Positions 24,800 to 37,410 of a DNA stretch of 64,000 nucleotides are shown in pieces. Every line of letters starts with the position of its first letter. Positions within the stretch are counted from its first letter, which is position 1. A program made the position numbers and the translations under genes. Location of the stretch: positions 2,175,001 through 2,239,000 of the forward strand of contig OY987266.1 in assembly GCA_963920665.1 (NCBI GenBank), written 5' to 3'. The stretch is from Straminergon stramineum (Eukaryota > Streptophyta > Bryopsida > Hypnales > Calliergonaceae). The notes under the pieces were generated by a model. That model was not told where the DNA came from, made no database searches, and was given only the letters and a program-made list of their open reading frames with translations.

Positions 24800-25940
24800 G
24801 CACCAAGAAAATGACCCAAGGACATACAGTCCAAGAGATCTCAACAAAACAAACAACACAACTGTAAGGCATGGATTTTTTGTTGCCTATACTAGTTGAT
24901 TTTCAAATATCATCAAATTTTTACTCTTAATTTTTACTCTTAATTAATATTTTTGCCTAGAATGAAGATAACAAAGAGGAGGATCTCTATAAAATATAGT
25001 TGGTAGAAACATGCATAGAGACTAGGAGGATATAGTATTTTGAACTTCAAATCAAATTGTGAAGGTAACACTAAATATTAGTAGTAGTTTAGGAGTTCCC
25101 TTCGGTTCCAATTCCCTAATTGTTTTGACAAGATCCCATTGGGCATTCAATCTATTACATTGAAGTTCATTTCATACATATGGCAAATAAAGCTAAAAAA
25201 AATAGTTGAGCAATCATATTGTACCCCTGGTACACTTGAAGACATTTGACATGGATAGTCTAAGGTCCTTTTGGTAACACTCTAAAAGACCCTCAAGCAA
25301 TATAATTTGGAGAGCAATTAGTTTCAATCATTTCTACCTTCTAGTGTTTGGTGGGCCTCATTGGAAGTAGAAATTTATTTTTGTAGGGACCTATCGTATA
25401 ATTGTGGCGCAATAAGGTGAGATTACCATAATTAATTCGAATTAGTAATGCCTAAATTTTGTATTTGTTACTTGACACATTGTCAATGTTTGAGAGTGTT
25501 ATTAGATCATACGTGACATCTTGAATGATAAATATATTTAACATGTGGTTTCCAAATCAATTGCAAAATACAATATTCCCAAACCATTTTGATAGATCAA
25601 TAGTATTGATACTTGCATTTCGACCCAAGACACACTATTTGGAAGGCTATGGCCCACAAAAATCACATTCTCAAGTACTTTGATATATGCAATAAGGAGC
25701 AAAAGGAGTTTATTAGTCAAAAATTTGCTTCTATTTGGTGCTAATATGTTTGTTTGTTTTCTATATTTCTTTCTTTTCCTAGGGGGTGACATTTAACCTT
25801 TGTTCTCTCCACCACATTATGCCTTGGGAAGTTGGACTAAGGTGTATTCCTTTTCTTTGATGTAAAAAAATCATATTCTACATCAATCAAAAAGTTAATA
25901 ATATAATTTTGTTCAACTATTTTGTTGTGCGCACTACTTG
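24800..25940. other. AT-rich intergenic DNA, no feature seen
   Basis: No gene, RNA or bounded repeat recognised. Confidence 0.4.
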
Positions 25941-26101
25941 TTTCTCCCTTAAAGGACATTGAGGCCGAAAAGTGGTTGATGGATGATATGACTATTCATT
26001 TTAGAAATAAAGAATGCACCTATTGGTTCAATAATCCAAACATTTTGGTGACTACCATGGTCATGGAGGGGCTATGTCCTTTAAAGGTTAAGTGAGTTTA
26101 A
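25941..26101 (+). repeat. TTAA-type element family E, copy 2
   Basis: Ends 'cctttaaaggttaa'; the left end is mutated ('cccttaaaggacattgagg'). The interior 'aaataaagaatgcacctattggttcaata' region (26004-26033) is nearly identical to the copy at 31278-31426. Confidence 0.65.
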
Positions 26102-28215
26102 TTTAAGGCACACAAAACTAAAGCTTTTGATTTATTAAAAGTCATTTATGGTCTTTGTAAAGCTATAAAAAAAACTCTAACAAAATTGTCATTATTGAAT
26201 TTAGTAGAAAAAAAACTATGTCACCTTTCATTTTCCAACTTTTCATTGTCCTGATCATCAAGTAATGAGAAAATGACCAGCTAGTGAAAACGACCTATAG
26301 GTGCAATCATACAACCTAATAAGTAATTGAATTTACCCTTTTCACTACACTCTATCCTTGCTCTATCAAATGAATGCGCTTGGTAACTACACCTAAAACC
26401 ATGCAGATTAGCATTTGACTATAGTTCCTAATTTTGGTGGAGAGATAGTGATGGGATTTGAATACCTATTTTAGAATTTTTTTAACTTGCATTTTTGGAA
26501 CATTATATAAATAAAGTATGAATTTTTAAGTGCTGAAAGTAGACAAAATTTGTACTTTCATGTCACTAAAATTGATTAAAAAAATTACTATTCCAAGTAG
26601 ACATGTTATAAACTTGTTGTTACAATAAAATACTCTATATATTTTGAAAACTATACAAAATTTAGAAGGGATTGAAAGCTAAACTTTGAAAGCCATGTTT
26701 TCTTAATTGGAATCAAATTCATACTAAGAAATTATCTTATTAGTCCAACTTTAGTTTTGGCCAAAAAACAATGAATCATAATATACAATATGGAGATCCA
26801 TTTTCAAAGTAACCATTTTTGGCAATCAAGACCCTTCATTAAATCCAATAATAACCCAAATGATGGCTTAAATGATTCAAGATATAGCAAGACCATTCAA
26901 ATTCTTTGGCATTGTAATTTTGAAGGAAACTATCCATTTGGATTTCAAAATGAACAAGTAGTATCCACAGGCTCTATAGAATGCCATTCATGAAGTTTTA
27001 GGGTTCATGGTTGTCTTCGATGAGTTAGAGAAGTTGCATTCAATTATTAAAAAGTAATTAAAATTCCTTTAGCAAACGCCTCTAGGACACTTGCTTCAAG
27101 TTTAGGTTTAGGATTCTTTTGAGATATTTGGAGTAATATATATAAAGCATAAGCTTTTAGAGGGAAAAATTGTCAACAATATTTCATTTAATAAAAAATT
27201 ATAAATTTATTATCATATGATATCCCAAATAATTTAGCAAATTTTTACTTTTTACAAAAAATACTATAGAAAGTTATAGTTTAGATAATGAAATTTTGAA
27301 ATTCAATTTTAGGTATAGTTGATATTTTTATTACAATATGTCAAAGTATTATTGAAAATATCTAATTCTTTAGGTTTCTATGACAATATTTATTTTTATG
27401 AAAAAACTTTGAGAGACAATGTATACTTTCAAAAAAGAATAATGTTGTAAAAATTTCTCATTGGATCTATTACATTGGGCACTGTAGTGGAATATTTGAT
27501 TGGACACTGATGTATGTGGTGACATTAAGGCCACATCATTTTATTATTCATCTCGGTGTACATACACTCAATCTGCCAAATCAATTGCAATTTCATAGAT
27601 GCATAGAAAGGCCTCATTTGAGACTTTGAAAATAGTTCCAACAATTCCAACTTCATACAAAAATCCATCCTCTGGCCCTAAAAGGACATCTCATGTCTAT
27701 CCTTTGTTCAAACTTCATTAAATTTCTAAATCAAAACACACATTTCAAAAATATGATATTTTCACATGTAGTAATATAGGTCTAAAATGTAATCTTATTT
27801 GTTTATAATTAAGAACATCAAACTGAATTTTCTATGATTTTTAAAGAAGTATCTTTGCAAAAATCATAGAAATTACAAAACTCCTTAAAATAATATGAAA
27901 CTTTTAAGAAATATGGAAATAATAGTGACAAACATCATAGTGTAATTGATGTACTCCTAGAGCTCACAACAAGAGAAATTCAATAGGAAAAATTCAAAAG
28001 TAGTGTATTTCGATCTTTCTAAATATTCTCTTCTTTGCAATTTTACTAATTTTGAACCAAATCCAAATGGAGTAAAAAGTAGATTATTGGATCTATAATT
28101 TCATATCCCAGCTTAAGAATATTTAAAATCAAGAACTATGTGAAAATCCCAATTTTTGTCTTTCAAAATGCCCATGGAACTTGCAATGTCCTCTCAAGGG
28201 CTAATAAAGGTGCGG
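26102..28215. other. AT-rich intergenic DNA, no feature seen
   Basis: Only short chance frames; no repeat boundary recognised. Confidence 0.4.
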
Positions 28216-28510
28216 AAGGTTGTCCCCAAAGCAAGATATTAAATCCTCCATTTGAACTGGGCCCTGCAGGGTAATTTTGTGGATTATCCTAGAGTAAAAA
28301 TAAAAATGTCCCCTATTTTGAGCTGTGTCAAGGGTATGTTCTAAATCTACTCTCCCTAATTTGGGTTCTCTGATTGCAAATATGAATTCAGAATTTGCCA
28401 AAAAAATAATGTGCAAAAAATTAAAAAATTCCTGCGTTTTCCCCAAGGTAAATCTGCACCTGCGGGGCCCAGTTCGAATGGAGGATTTAACGTCCTCCGT
28501 CCCCAAACGG
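28216..28510. repeat. Long inverted repeat (about 50-bp arms) enclosing a family J copy
   Basis: The left arm 28216-28270 and right arm 28458-28507 are inverted copies: 'taaatcctccatttgaactg' against the complement of 'agttcgaatggaggattta'. Between them lies a family J core with 'tgattgcaaatatgaattc'. The arms are GC-rich compared with the flanks. It would form a strong hairpin if transcribed. Confidence 0.75.
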
Positions 28511-28777
28511 CCCAAAGCGAGGGTAGTGAAGTCAGAAATCTCCTCAATTCACGCAATGATGTATTATTAGCAAAAAGGATTCTTTATTGTCCCTTGCACA
28601 GATATCCAAAAGGTAAGGTGATATTATTAAGCCACCTCAGTTAAAATGTGGGCTACACTAATTAGTTGATGTGTTGCTTATATCTACCTATGAGGCTTTT
28701 ATACAAAAATTTGAAAAAAAACAAAACAACCTAGTTACGAGGCTATAACTGGAGCTGGGTTCTTGTGCCAACTCGAA

Positions 28778-28838
28778 ATAGGAAAAAGAAAAAGAAAAAG
28801 AAATTAGGATTCTAAAAAAAGAAAAAGAAAAAGAAAAA
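28778..28838. repeat. GAAAAA microsatellite
   Basis: Runs of 'aaaaag' interrupted once by 'ttaggattct'. Confidence 0.85.
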
Positions 28839-29686
28839 CTGGGTCCTCGACTGGTGGCTGTGAACTCTGAAGTGGAGACGAGGAACCGGGTTCACTGTAC
28901 ACCCACGTGAATAAAGAGGCTGGTGGAGGCGGTTCTTCAGACGATGACACGTGGAAGTTGGTCGTCCATGACTCTCACTTGGCATGAAAAGGGGAGTCTT
29001 GTTTGGGTAAAATATCTAAACATTTTCATCGTTACTTGCCAATCATTTTTCTTTTGTTGGGATCACTCTTCTAGAATTTCTTGGTAGGTCATAATACCAA
29101 TAATAATAGCATTGTTTCTCTACGTGATAGGGGTCCCTTTAGCATTCTTGGAAAGGGGGTGAACAAAAATCTATGTCTTCTATGCCTATTCAACCAATCA
29201 TAATTGTGAATTAACATCTAGTCTTCTCTCATATATCTAATAAAGTTTAATACCTTACGAAGAGGGGGAGGACCATTCAAGGACTAAAGGTAGTACAAAT
29301 TTCTAAAATTTTGAAGATGTATTATAAAATGCAACTTAGAAGAAGAATTTACTGATGACTCTAAAACAATATGATAGTTGTAAAATATGATCTATAGATT
29401 ATTTTTCTATGGTTAGATCAACTAGTAAACAAACTAATATTTTTCAATAAAATTTAAAGCCTAAAAATAAAAAATTCCTTCTGAAATTGATTATAGATTG
29501 AATATTTATGATTTTTACAAAAATTTAATTTTTCCTTCTAAATTCAAAATGTTAAGTTCATTTCATATTGGAGAGACTTGGTTATGACTTGAATAAAAGA
29601 CACTTTCAATGCATCAAATTATGAAGAATTCAACGCAAATACTAATTTCATATTTATTGATAGCTTATCCTTTGATGAAGTGTAAC

Positions 29687-30345
29687 ATAACCCCTAAATG
29701 CCCAAGGCCTATTTGGAGATTCTTGAAATTTGTTCTAAATTGAACAAAAAGTCAACATTTTCATAAGTTATACCAATTTCTTTTGAATTGTAACCATACA
29801 AATTCAAACTAGACATGTTAGAGATCACATAAGAAACAATACTAGATAACATAACATATATAACAATATCACTTACATATTGAAAGATTATAATGTTTGA
29901 TCATGAGGGTGTTAAAAGTATGAAAAAATTTCAATTCTCTTTTTGCATGTCAACTCTAAAAAGTTGGTCACTAAAAAAATGAGGTTATAGGGCTTAGCAT
30001 GCACAACCCCAATCAATTTATGTTTTTTCAAAATCTATTCTACAATTATTTTAAATGAAATTCTAATGTGATTTTTCCTCCAAGATCTAGTGTATTTGAG
30101 GCTCATTTCCAAGAGCCCTCAACACTACGGGAGGTCAAGATTGCAATGGGCATCCTTGCAAAAAATCTTGAACAGAAAAATCATAATCCTTCATTTTTTA
30201 GATCAACTTATTAATCCTAAAACTAGACTTCAAAAAGAGTTCTCCAAAAATATAAACTAATAATAATAGCAAATTGGTTGGGTTCTACTTAACTTCAAAG
30301 TTTTTGAAACACTAGAATCTAGTGCCTTGGGCATTTAGGGGTTAA
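29687..30345 (+). mobile_element. TTAA-flanked element family C, copy 1 (659 bp)
   Basis: The left end (a)TAACCCCTAAATGCCCAAG and right end CTTGGGCATTTAGGGGTTAA form an inverted terminus of about 22 bp with one mismatch, in the TTAA itself. The first about 215 bp match 63537-63757 closely. No coding capacity. Confidence 0.85.
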
Positions 30346-31277
30346 GGTAATTATCTACCCATTTATCTAAAGTGTAAACATATGATATGTGGGTATGCAA
30401 GGCACCAATAACATTTTTGTATGTGGTGCTAGATCCGTCCTTAGTTGTGAAAGGTCTCTATATCTCCAAACTCCATACACTTTGTTGGTCAAATTCAATT
30501 GTAGAGTTTATTATAATAATATTTGTATACATCTGATTCTTGAATTTTTTTCACCTTATAATTTACGATTTTTTCAAAAAATCAATGCATTATTGCTATT
30601 GTAAGCTCAAAGTGTTAGAAAAATCACTCAATAGAGATATTTGTTTAGTTGTCATGAGTTTGATGTAGAGTTTGGTAGAGACAATTGAAAACCAAAAAAC
30701 AATGATGAGAGTCCAAGCCTACAAATCAAATCTAACTTATTAATATATCAAATGAAGTTCAAATCAATATACATGTGCAAAAGATTTCTTATTGGGTATT
30801 AAATTTGACCAATTTGCTTCCATATTTTTTAGTTTCATCCTCTTTCTTCATTTCCATACCTCCTCATGCCTTATTTTTCTACTTACAAATTTGTTCAAAT
30901 ATTGTATATTTTGAAAAAAATCAACATCTGTGTAAAGAAAAAGTGACTTTTTCTTTCACACATAAGAAGCATTAAATTATTTTACTTAAGAGTGATAATC
31001 TAACCCAAACACCTTAGCTAAGGGTATTTTAGATGGAAAAATATAGCAAATACTTCACAAATATTCACATTGTTTGCCATTACTACTTATCATTTGAGTG
31101 TATTTTTTTTAATTATTTGGATTTTTTAATTTCTTTCTAAACTTATTTTCAGTTTTGTCAATTTTTTACTTTTACCTTCGGATGGGGCAATGACAAATTC
31201 TTCACACACTGTGAAGAGATTTTTGACATTGATAAACATCTCAAAGTCTTTGTAATTTAAGAATGTAAGATTAAGAC
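30346..31277. other. AT-rich intergenic DNA, no feature seen
   Basis: No gene or bounded repeat recognised. Confidence 0.4.
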
Positions 31278-31426
31278 TTAACCTTGTAAGGATGCTACTA
31301 GCCTAAAAGGTCTATTGGATTACTTCATTGTTAACTATAGAAACAAAGAATGCACTTGTTGGTTCAATAATTGAAGCATTTGTGTGACTACCTTGGCAAC
31401 AAGGGACTACATCTTTCTACAGTTAA
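31278..31426 (+). repeat. TTAA-type element family E, copy 3 (149 bp)
   Basis: Starts TTAACCTTGTAAGGATG and ends 'ctacagttaa'. The interior matches 25941-26101. Confidence 0.65.
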
Positions 31427-31549
31427 AATGAAAAAAAATATGATTCTTACCAACCAACCCCCCAAAAAGGGACTAAAGAAGATTGCCCCCCTTATTGCCC
31501 TCTAGTTTATCCCTAGGGAAAACACTATTTTTAAAAAAAAAATTCCCAA

Positions 31550-31800
31550 CCATAACAAGATTTGCAAATTATTGAATTCATATTTGGAATTAGAGGCACG
31601 AAATTCATTCAATGAGGTAGAGAAATTCAAAATTTACGTAGTATCAAATAGGGGTCAATCTTTTACATTTACTTTTGGATGGGGCAATAGGGGGGGGGGG
31701 GGGGGGGAATCCCCCTTCTCTTCTTAGAGGGCCTCTAGGAGATTGAGTCCCCCCCCCCCTTTTGCTTCTAGACAAGGATAAATTTAAAAAAATGACTCCT
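31550..31800. repeat. Family J copy plus G18 and C11 homopolymers
   Basis: A diverged J core (about 31560-31610) is followed by a run of 18 G (31690-31707) and a run of 11 C (31749-31759) in opposite sense, about 40 bp apart. The exact run lengths may be assembly-dependent. Confidence 0.6.
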
Positions 31801-32067
31801 ACTTGGTGTTGCATCACTTTTTAAATTCTCGACACTAATTAGTGAAATTAGGTTGCCTACACTAATTTTTTGACATTTGACACTACATAAATATTTACTT
31901 TTATTCGACAAGAATGCACTACTTTTGAATTAGATATTGTTGTAATTGGGACTCATGACCCAACATGTATACAAATGGAAATATCTATAGAAATTTTTGT
32001 TGACTTTGATGGCTTATAAAGTAACTTTCTTGGGGTAAGGCAAACTAATTTCACTATTTAGTGTACC

Positions 32068-32200
32068 TCAGTGAACAAATTTTGGGCCCTTGATTCCAAA
32101 TATGAATTCAGTATTTGCAAATTGTGTGATGGATGGCAAATAAAAAAAATCCCTTGTTTTCTCCAGGGGTAAGCAAAACACAGGGCAATAAGGGCGTCAA
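32068..32200 (-). repeat. Family J copy 4
   Basis: Contains 'attccaaatatgaattcagtatttgcaaat' across 32092-32121, and the 'gttttctccagggg' end block seen in other copies. Confidence 0.6.
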
Positions 32201-32220
32201 TCCTCCCTGGGATGTGGGGT

Positions 32221-32276
32221 TCTTCTTCTTCTTCTTCCTTCTTCTTCAAACTTATTATTATTATTATTATTATTTA
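32221..32276. repeat. CTT and ATT microsatellites
   Basis: A CTT run is followed directly by an ATT run. Confidence 0.9.
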
Positions 32277-32663
32277 GAAGATTTCACTCACCCACCCCAG
32301 TACGGAGGCATAATTGAAAAGGCTAAACTTAAACTATTAAAATCTAAGTTTAGCAGGAGCCAGGCCGCAACTGCCTGCCCTGCCTGCCAGGGATTACCGG
32401 GAATCTCTTTAATTGCACCAACTGAAGATCCCCCCCCCCTGCTCCTTTTCCCTTTTGTCTCCCCACTCCCCAGCCAGACGGAAATAACGGCCAGCGGCCC
32501 TGATCCAGTAATAACGTAAAACCCCCCTGTCGTCACGTGGGTGAAAATCTCACCAAAATGATCCCCCCTTTGATTCCCCCTCATCCAAGTACACCCCCCA
32601 CCCCCCAAATAAAAAAACCAACCCCATTAAAAGAACTTTTCAAAACTTAAAAAGAAACAAACT

Positions 32664-32935
32664 TTTATCCTGTGAGGATGGGCTGGTGACCGTGGAAATC
32701 ATCCCTTTTGGAATTGTATGACATCATCTATCTTACTTTGGAAAAAAGAAAGAAGAAAAAGATACTGATAGGAAGTCAAACTGTTGTATCAAATCTCTTT
32801 TTTCTTTTGGCACCAAATTCCAAAAGATGAACAATTGCACTTCTGTCCTACTTAATTACATACATAAGTAGGCAGATTCTTTGTCATCCATTGGACAATA
32901 AATATCCTCGGCATCGTTGGTCCATCAAGGGTAAA
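32664..32935 (+). mobile_element. TTAA MITE family B, copy 2 (decayed ends)
   Basis: Interior blocks 'ggtgaccgtggaaatcatcc', 'gtatgacatcatcta' and 'tttgtcatccattggaca' match 7324-7542. Both TTAA ends are mutated. It contains small insertions compared with copy 1. Confidence 0.65.
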
Positions 32936-34290
32936 ACCTTTTGAAAAAAAGGGGAAAAAATCTTTCCTTTTCGTTGGAAGTCTTGGAACCATGAAATTGA
33001 TGCGGGGGAATCCTCCAATCAAAAGTAACTTCAACCCCTGCTGCCCCAATGGAGTAGAATTGCATGCCAAAGTGTAGATTGTCTTCACGTGAAAGGTGAG
33101 TCGCGGGCCAATGGGAACGCAGGCTCATAAAGGCTCCGTCAGGCAGACAGATCACACGTGAAAAGGTATACCCCCCTCCCCCATGCCAATTCAAAAATAA
33201 ATAAATAAATAAATAAAAGTTTAAATTTAAATTTAAATGAAATAGTAGCCGAGGGGTGTTGCTGCTTTCCCCTATGACCGCTCCCTCAACTTGAGGGGTC
33301 CATTTCCCAATTCAAATTTCACTTTACTATAATAACAACGCCGGAAGTGGAATAATCTGCAACTTACATGCGCAACCCCCCGAAATAGGAAATTGAAGGA
33401 CTCCAGGAATAGGACCTGGAAGTCCCCCAAATAAGGAGGCACCGTTTTGGCCTTTTGTAGCCAGCAGGCCCCTTTGTTTTGTTTGTAGGGGGCCCCTACC
33501 CCCGGCCTAGGATTTGGTAAACCCTATGGGGACAATTATAGACAATTCATTATCATGGAGCCGGTTTTGCTGACCTAATAAAAGGGACCCATGCCCGTCA
33601 TGCTAATCAATAAAATCGCTTTTATACTAATAATAAGATTTTAGCAATGGGTGACAGATTGGCTAAATTTCGCTTGGTTGCTACTTAATTTTTTCATGCC
33701 TTCAGTTTTAAACTCAAAAAAATCTTCCAAAAATGAACATTTGGTTAATTTCCTTGAACCTATTCTGGGATCACTGATGGGTGGTTTTCCATTTTTCATT
33801 TAAAATTTTCCCTTCTTTTCTTTTCCTTTCCTTTCAAAAGGTGTTTATTGACTTCATGGAACTTATTATAATTTGATCTTTTTATGATTTTTTTTTTAAT
33901 GATTTGGGGAAAGGGACCATCATCAGTCAGTCCCCCATGTTGTGCAGAAAGCAAGTTGTTAATTTTACTGTAGAAGTTGGAATAGTGGTTGGGAGGAAAT
34001 ACCTTAACTTATTAAGTTAGGATGAATAGTGTGGGTAACAATTTGTGTGACCCTAAAAGTGAGAGGACATGAGTGAGCGGCGTGGAATTAACTGAAGCGG
34101 CGGGGGAGCATGGGCACAATGGCTTGGTCATGTCCCCCCTCACACACACCACACACCACACCTCTCCCTTTGGCCATTGGGGATCAGCTCCAGTTGAAGG
34201 CTTGCCATGTGATCCTGTCCCCCCCTTGCACTTTTCCTATAAATTTGCGGTGTGAGAAATTGCGCATGATAGAATCTTAATAAACATGAA
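32936..34290. other. Intergenic DNA with mixed composition, no gene recognised
   Basis: Many short C- or G-runs and a 'cacacacacc' tract near 34141. Short open frames have no recognisable similarity. Confidence 0.35.
33193..33236. repeat. AAAT / TTTAAA low-complexity tract
   Basis: 'aaataaataaataaataa' followed by 'tttaaatttaaattt'. Confidence 0.9.
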
Positions 34291-34295
34291 ATTAG

Positions 34296-34524
34296 ATGAA
34301 GTGTTGTTTTACTATATTTAGATACCATGTTTTGCTTACTTGATACCGTGAGATCTTTGGATGTGTGTGCGTTCCTTTTGTCATGTTCATGATACCTTCG
34401 GAAAGCCCTCGGTGAGGAGGGGTGGTGCATGGACTTTGTTTTGTGGTGTTCTGATTCACGGCCAAAAAGATATTGAGTTTTGAAGTTTTCATGAATTAAA
34501 AAATGACAAGATCTTTCATTTTTG
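34296..34524 (+). repeat. Single unit of the ~240-bp repeat L, away from its main array
   Basis: Matches units of the 44-46.6 kb array: 'gtgagatcttt', 'ggaaagccctcggtgaggag', 'ggactttgttttgtgg' and 'attttgaagtttt'-type blocks in order. Confidence 0.65.
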
Positions 34525-35039
34525 AAATATAGGTTATGGAAGGGGATTAAGGAGGGTGTAGTTGTCACAAAAGACATCCCAATGGTTGTGGCAACAATAC
34601 ATGACATACTAGTTTAATAATTAAAGAATAAATAAAATAAAATCAAAGAGAAAAATGGTGTCATGGGTAGACTAATAAGAAATGGATGTACAAGGATGTC
34701 CATATTAATGGCAAATTAGGCCACTTTTGGATCAAGGGTTGCTAGCATGTGAACCTAGGAGTCTAGGCACCTATGTTACATGTAGAAATATGGGTATAAA
34801 AGGAGATTGAGGAGGGCTTAGCCATCACAAATGACATCCCAATGGTACGTTGTGGCAACTATACACGGCATACTAGTTTATAACTAAAGAATCAAAAATA
34901 AACTTGAATAGAAAAATGGTACCGTGTGTAGACTAATAAGGAATAGATGTACAAGAATATTCACATGACAACTTAGACCACTTCTTGATCGAGGGGTGCT
35001 AGCATGTGAGCCTAGGAATCTAAGCACCTACGTTATATA
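34525..35039 (+). repeat. Two-unit direct tandem duplication (about 257 bp each)
   Basis: 34525-34784 and 34785-35039 align end to end: 'aggaggg.ttag..tcacaaa', 'gacatcccaatggt', 'agactaataaggaat..atgtacaa' and 'gctagcatgtgarcctagga'. Roughly 15-20% divergence by eye. Confidence 0.75.
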
Positions 35040-35175
35040 TACTTTCTATGGCTACACCATACCTATGTTATAGATATGTATATTTACTTATAGGAACTTT
35101 TTGTGGTTGTAGAATACCTACTTACACCAATAGATTCAAGGCTTGTGGGCTTGTATTTTTTGGTTCATACATTAG
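34999..35175 (+). repeat. Element family K, copy 2
   Basis: Begins CTAGCATGTGAGCCTAGG and ends near 'ggttcatacattag', a decayed form of the inverted terminus. It overlaps the end of the tandem duplication. Confidence 0.55.
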
Positions 35176-35222
35176 TGTTGTTGCTTTTAGATCTTCTCAT
35201 AGATAGTTTCTCTAGTCTTCTA

Positions 35223-35432
35223 ATACTCCCTCCATCCCCAAATGATCTTTCGATTGGACAAAATGTTTGGAATTAAGGCTGCAAAACAAACGTTATTTCA
35301 ACATGTTTTTAAGTATCTCAAGGAAGTTGTTAACCATTGAATCTTCAAGAAAAAATGATCATTTTGTAGCAACCTAAAGATCATTCTAGGATAAACATTT
35401 ATATCCAAACAAAATATCATTTTGGGAGAAAT
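35223..35432 (+). repeat. Stowaway-like MITE (right end eroded)
   Basis: The left end CTCCCTCCATCCCCAAATG preceded by TA is the widespread plant Stowaway-type terminus. The expected inverse appears only partially at the right ('atatcattttgggag'). Length is about 210 bp. Confidence 0.55.
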
Positions 35433-35439
35433 GAAATTT

Positions 35440-36859
35440 TAGATTTTTACTAGTGCACAAATCAATAGGCAATAATATCAAAATTCTCTCAAAATCTCCA
35501 ATCTTGACAAGGGGTATAAATAATTATAGTGTGGACATCAAATCTATTACATTTGTCTCACTCCAAAAGAAAAAATGATTCTCGGGTAGGATAATTCAAT
35601 TGGTGTAGTGTGCCCATTAGTGTGTATTCAAAAGTATGACATACCAGTAATCAATCTTGACAATTGAGATGTCCTTTAAGTCCAACTCAAAGATTTGCAT
35701 TGTGTTTTCTCTTTTACCTCTTCTAAGTAGACATAATTGATGATCAATGGGAGTTTCATTATATCATTTGAGATTGTTTGCAAACTCCTTATTTTAATCA
35801 ATTCAAACATTAGAGGTATATAATAAGAGATGTGAAGGTTGGAGTGAGTTCATTTAACTTTGAAAGTTGTATGAGCAACAAAGTATAATATACCCTATTA
35901 GATTAGTTGCGACCTTGCAAATTCAAATAAACATTCTAGAGGCATTTAAGCCTTCCAAATTCATTGTGTGATTAAAAGAATGAGATCAAACAAAACTAAA
36001 CATGAAATTCAAAACTCAAAGTAAACAAATTTGTGTTGAATTTTACGCTTCTTTTTCTTCAATCTTACTCTTTTGATCAAATAAAAAAAATTATACTTTT
36101 GCATTGAGCATTTAAACTTAAACATTGAAGTCTGAAAATTGAGCCATATATGACAACCTTTCTTCCCAAGAGTTTTCCAATTTCCTTGAAAATCCATGAT
36201 ATTATATTTTCATAAATCTTAATGTCAAAAGTTTAGTTGTAAGAGATTGAAGAACAAACAAATCAAAATTCCCTGAGCTTAATATTCTCATAAATATTTT
36301 TGAATGAAGATTTTGTGTTTTTAGATTATGGTCGTACATTTATTTTTAAATTTTGTATTTTATCTTCTTTGCAAAAATAAAATATCTAAATAGTCAAAGA
36401 TTGTATAGTTTTGCTAAAGAAACAAAGAGATTTTAGGGGTTAAAACTAAAGTATTTTTCTTAGAGTTAATGTGAAGACATTATTTGGATAGGTTTACATA
36501 ATAATGTCATCATTGTATCCATTATTTTCTCTAGATATTGGCTTACTAACTCAACTATATTGCCCTCTTTTAGAGCAAGAATTTCTAATACACAATCTTC
36601 TTATTTCAACATGCAAGAAAGAATAATATCTTTGTGGCTCTAGATGTCAATCGATCCCCATGTAATTGAGATGGTATTAAATTTACGTAGGTTTTTTTTC
36701 TATTGTTAATAAACAAATACAAGTTGTAGTGATAGACATTGTTGGTATGCAAAAGATCAAATTTCTAATTCAAAATCCTTCACTATAGTCAAGACTTCAT
36801 GTCATTAACTTTCTATTCAATTGTTTTATTCATTCTAATACTTTAAAACAATGATGCAT
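35440..36859. other. AT-rich intergenic DNA
   Basis: No gene. A single right-type terminus 'ttaggggttaa' occurs at 36433-36443, but its left partner was not found. Confidence 0.4.
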
Positions 36860-37028
36860 TTTCATATATATAAATAGATATTCTACAACCATTGAAGGTG
36901 CTTATAATATAAATATCAATAATATGGGGTATTTATAATTATAGAAGGTTTATATAATATAAACACATATAACATATATGGAAAGTCTTCTAGGCTCGTG
37001 TTTTCATAACCATAGGCTCACATAATAG
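36860..37028 (-). repeat. Element family K, copy 3 (partial), followed by an M fragment to about 37410
   Basis: Ends 'ataggctcacataatag'; the interior 'ctacaaccattgaaggtgc' resembles the 60-bp units of K copy 1 read in reverse. From about 37040 to 37410 the sequence resembles the right half of element M copy 1 ('cttgcaatctatgtgg' and 'tcttatggttaaa'). Confidence 0.5.
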
Positions 37029-37410
37029 CACCCCTAATTGAAAAGGCTAACAATCTCATTGTTAGTATTTTCAATGTTTTGATTCCATCTTAGAATTTTT
37101 AATGATTTAGTTAATAGATCCATTTTCTTCTAAATTCTATTCAATAATTTCTTAATGAATGAAAATTCAAAGGGTTTTTTGAATTTTTTTGTAAACTCTC
37201 GACTCAATTCATATTGTTAAAATTTTGTATTATAAAAAATATAAAGTTACAAAGATAAGTTTTAGAATGTAGTATGATAAGATGAAAACAAATGTATTTT
37301 TCACTATAAACTCTAGAGTCTTGCAATCTATGTGGTCAAAAGCTTTTGAAATTTGTCATTCGAGTCTCATGCAAGATCTTATGGTTAAACATGCAATAGA
37401 TTCTTTTTTC

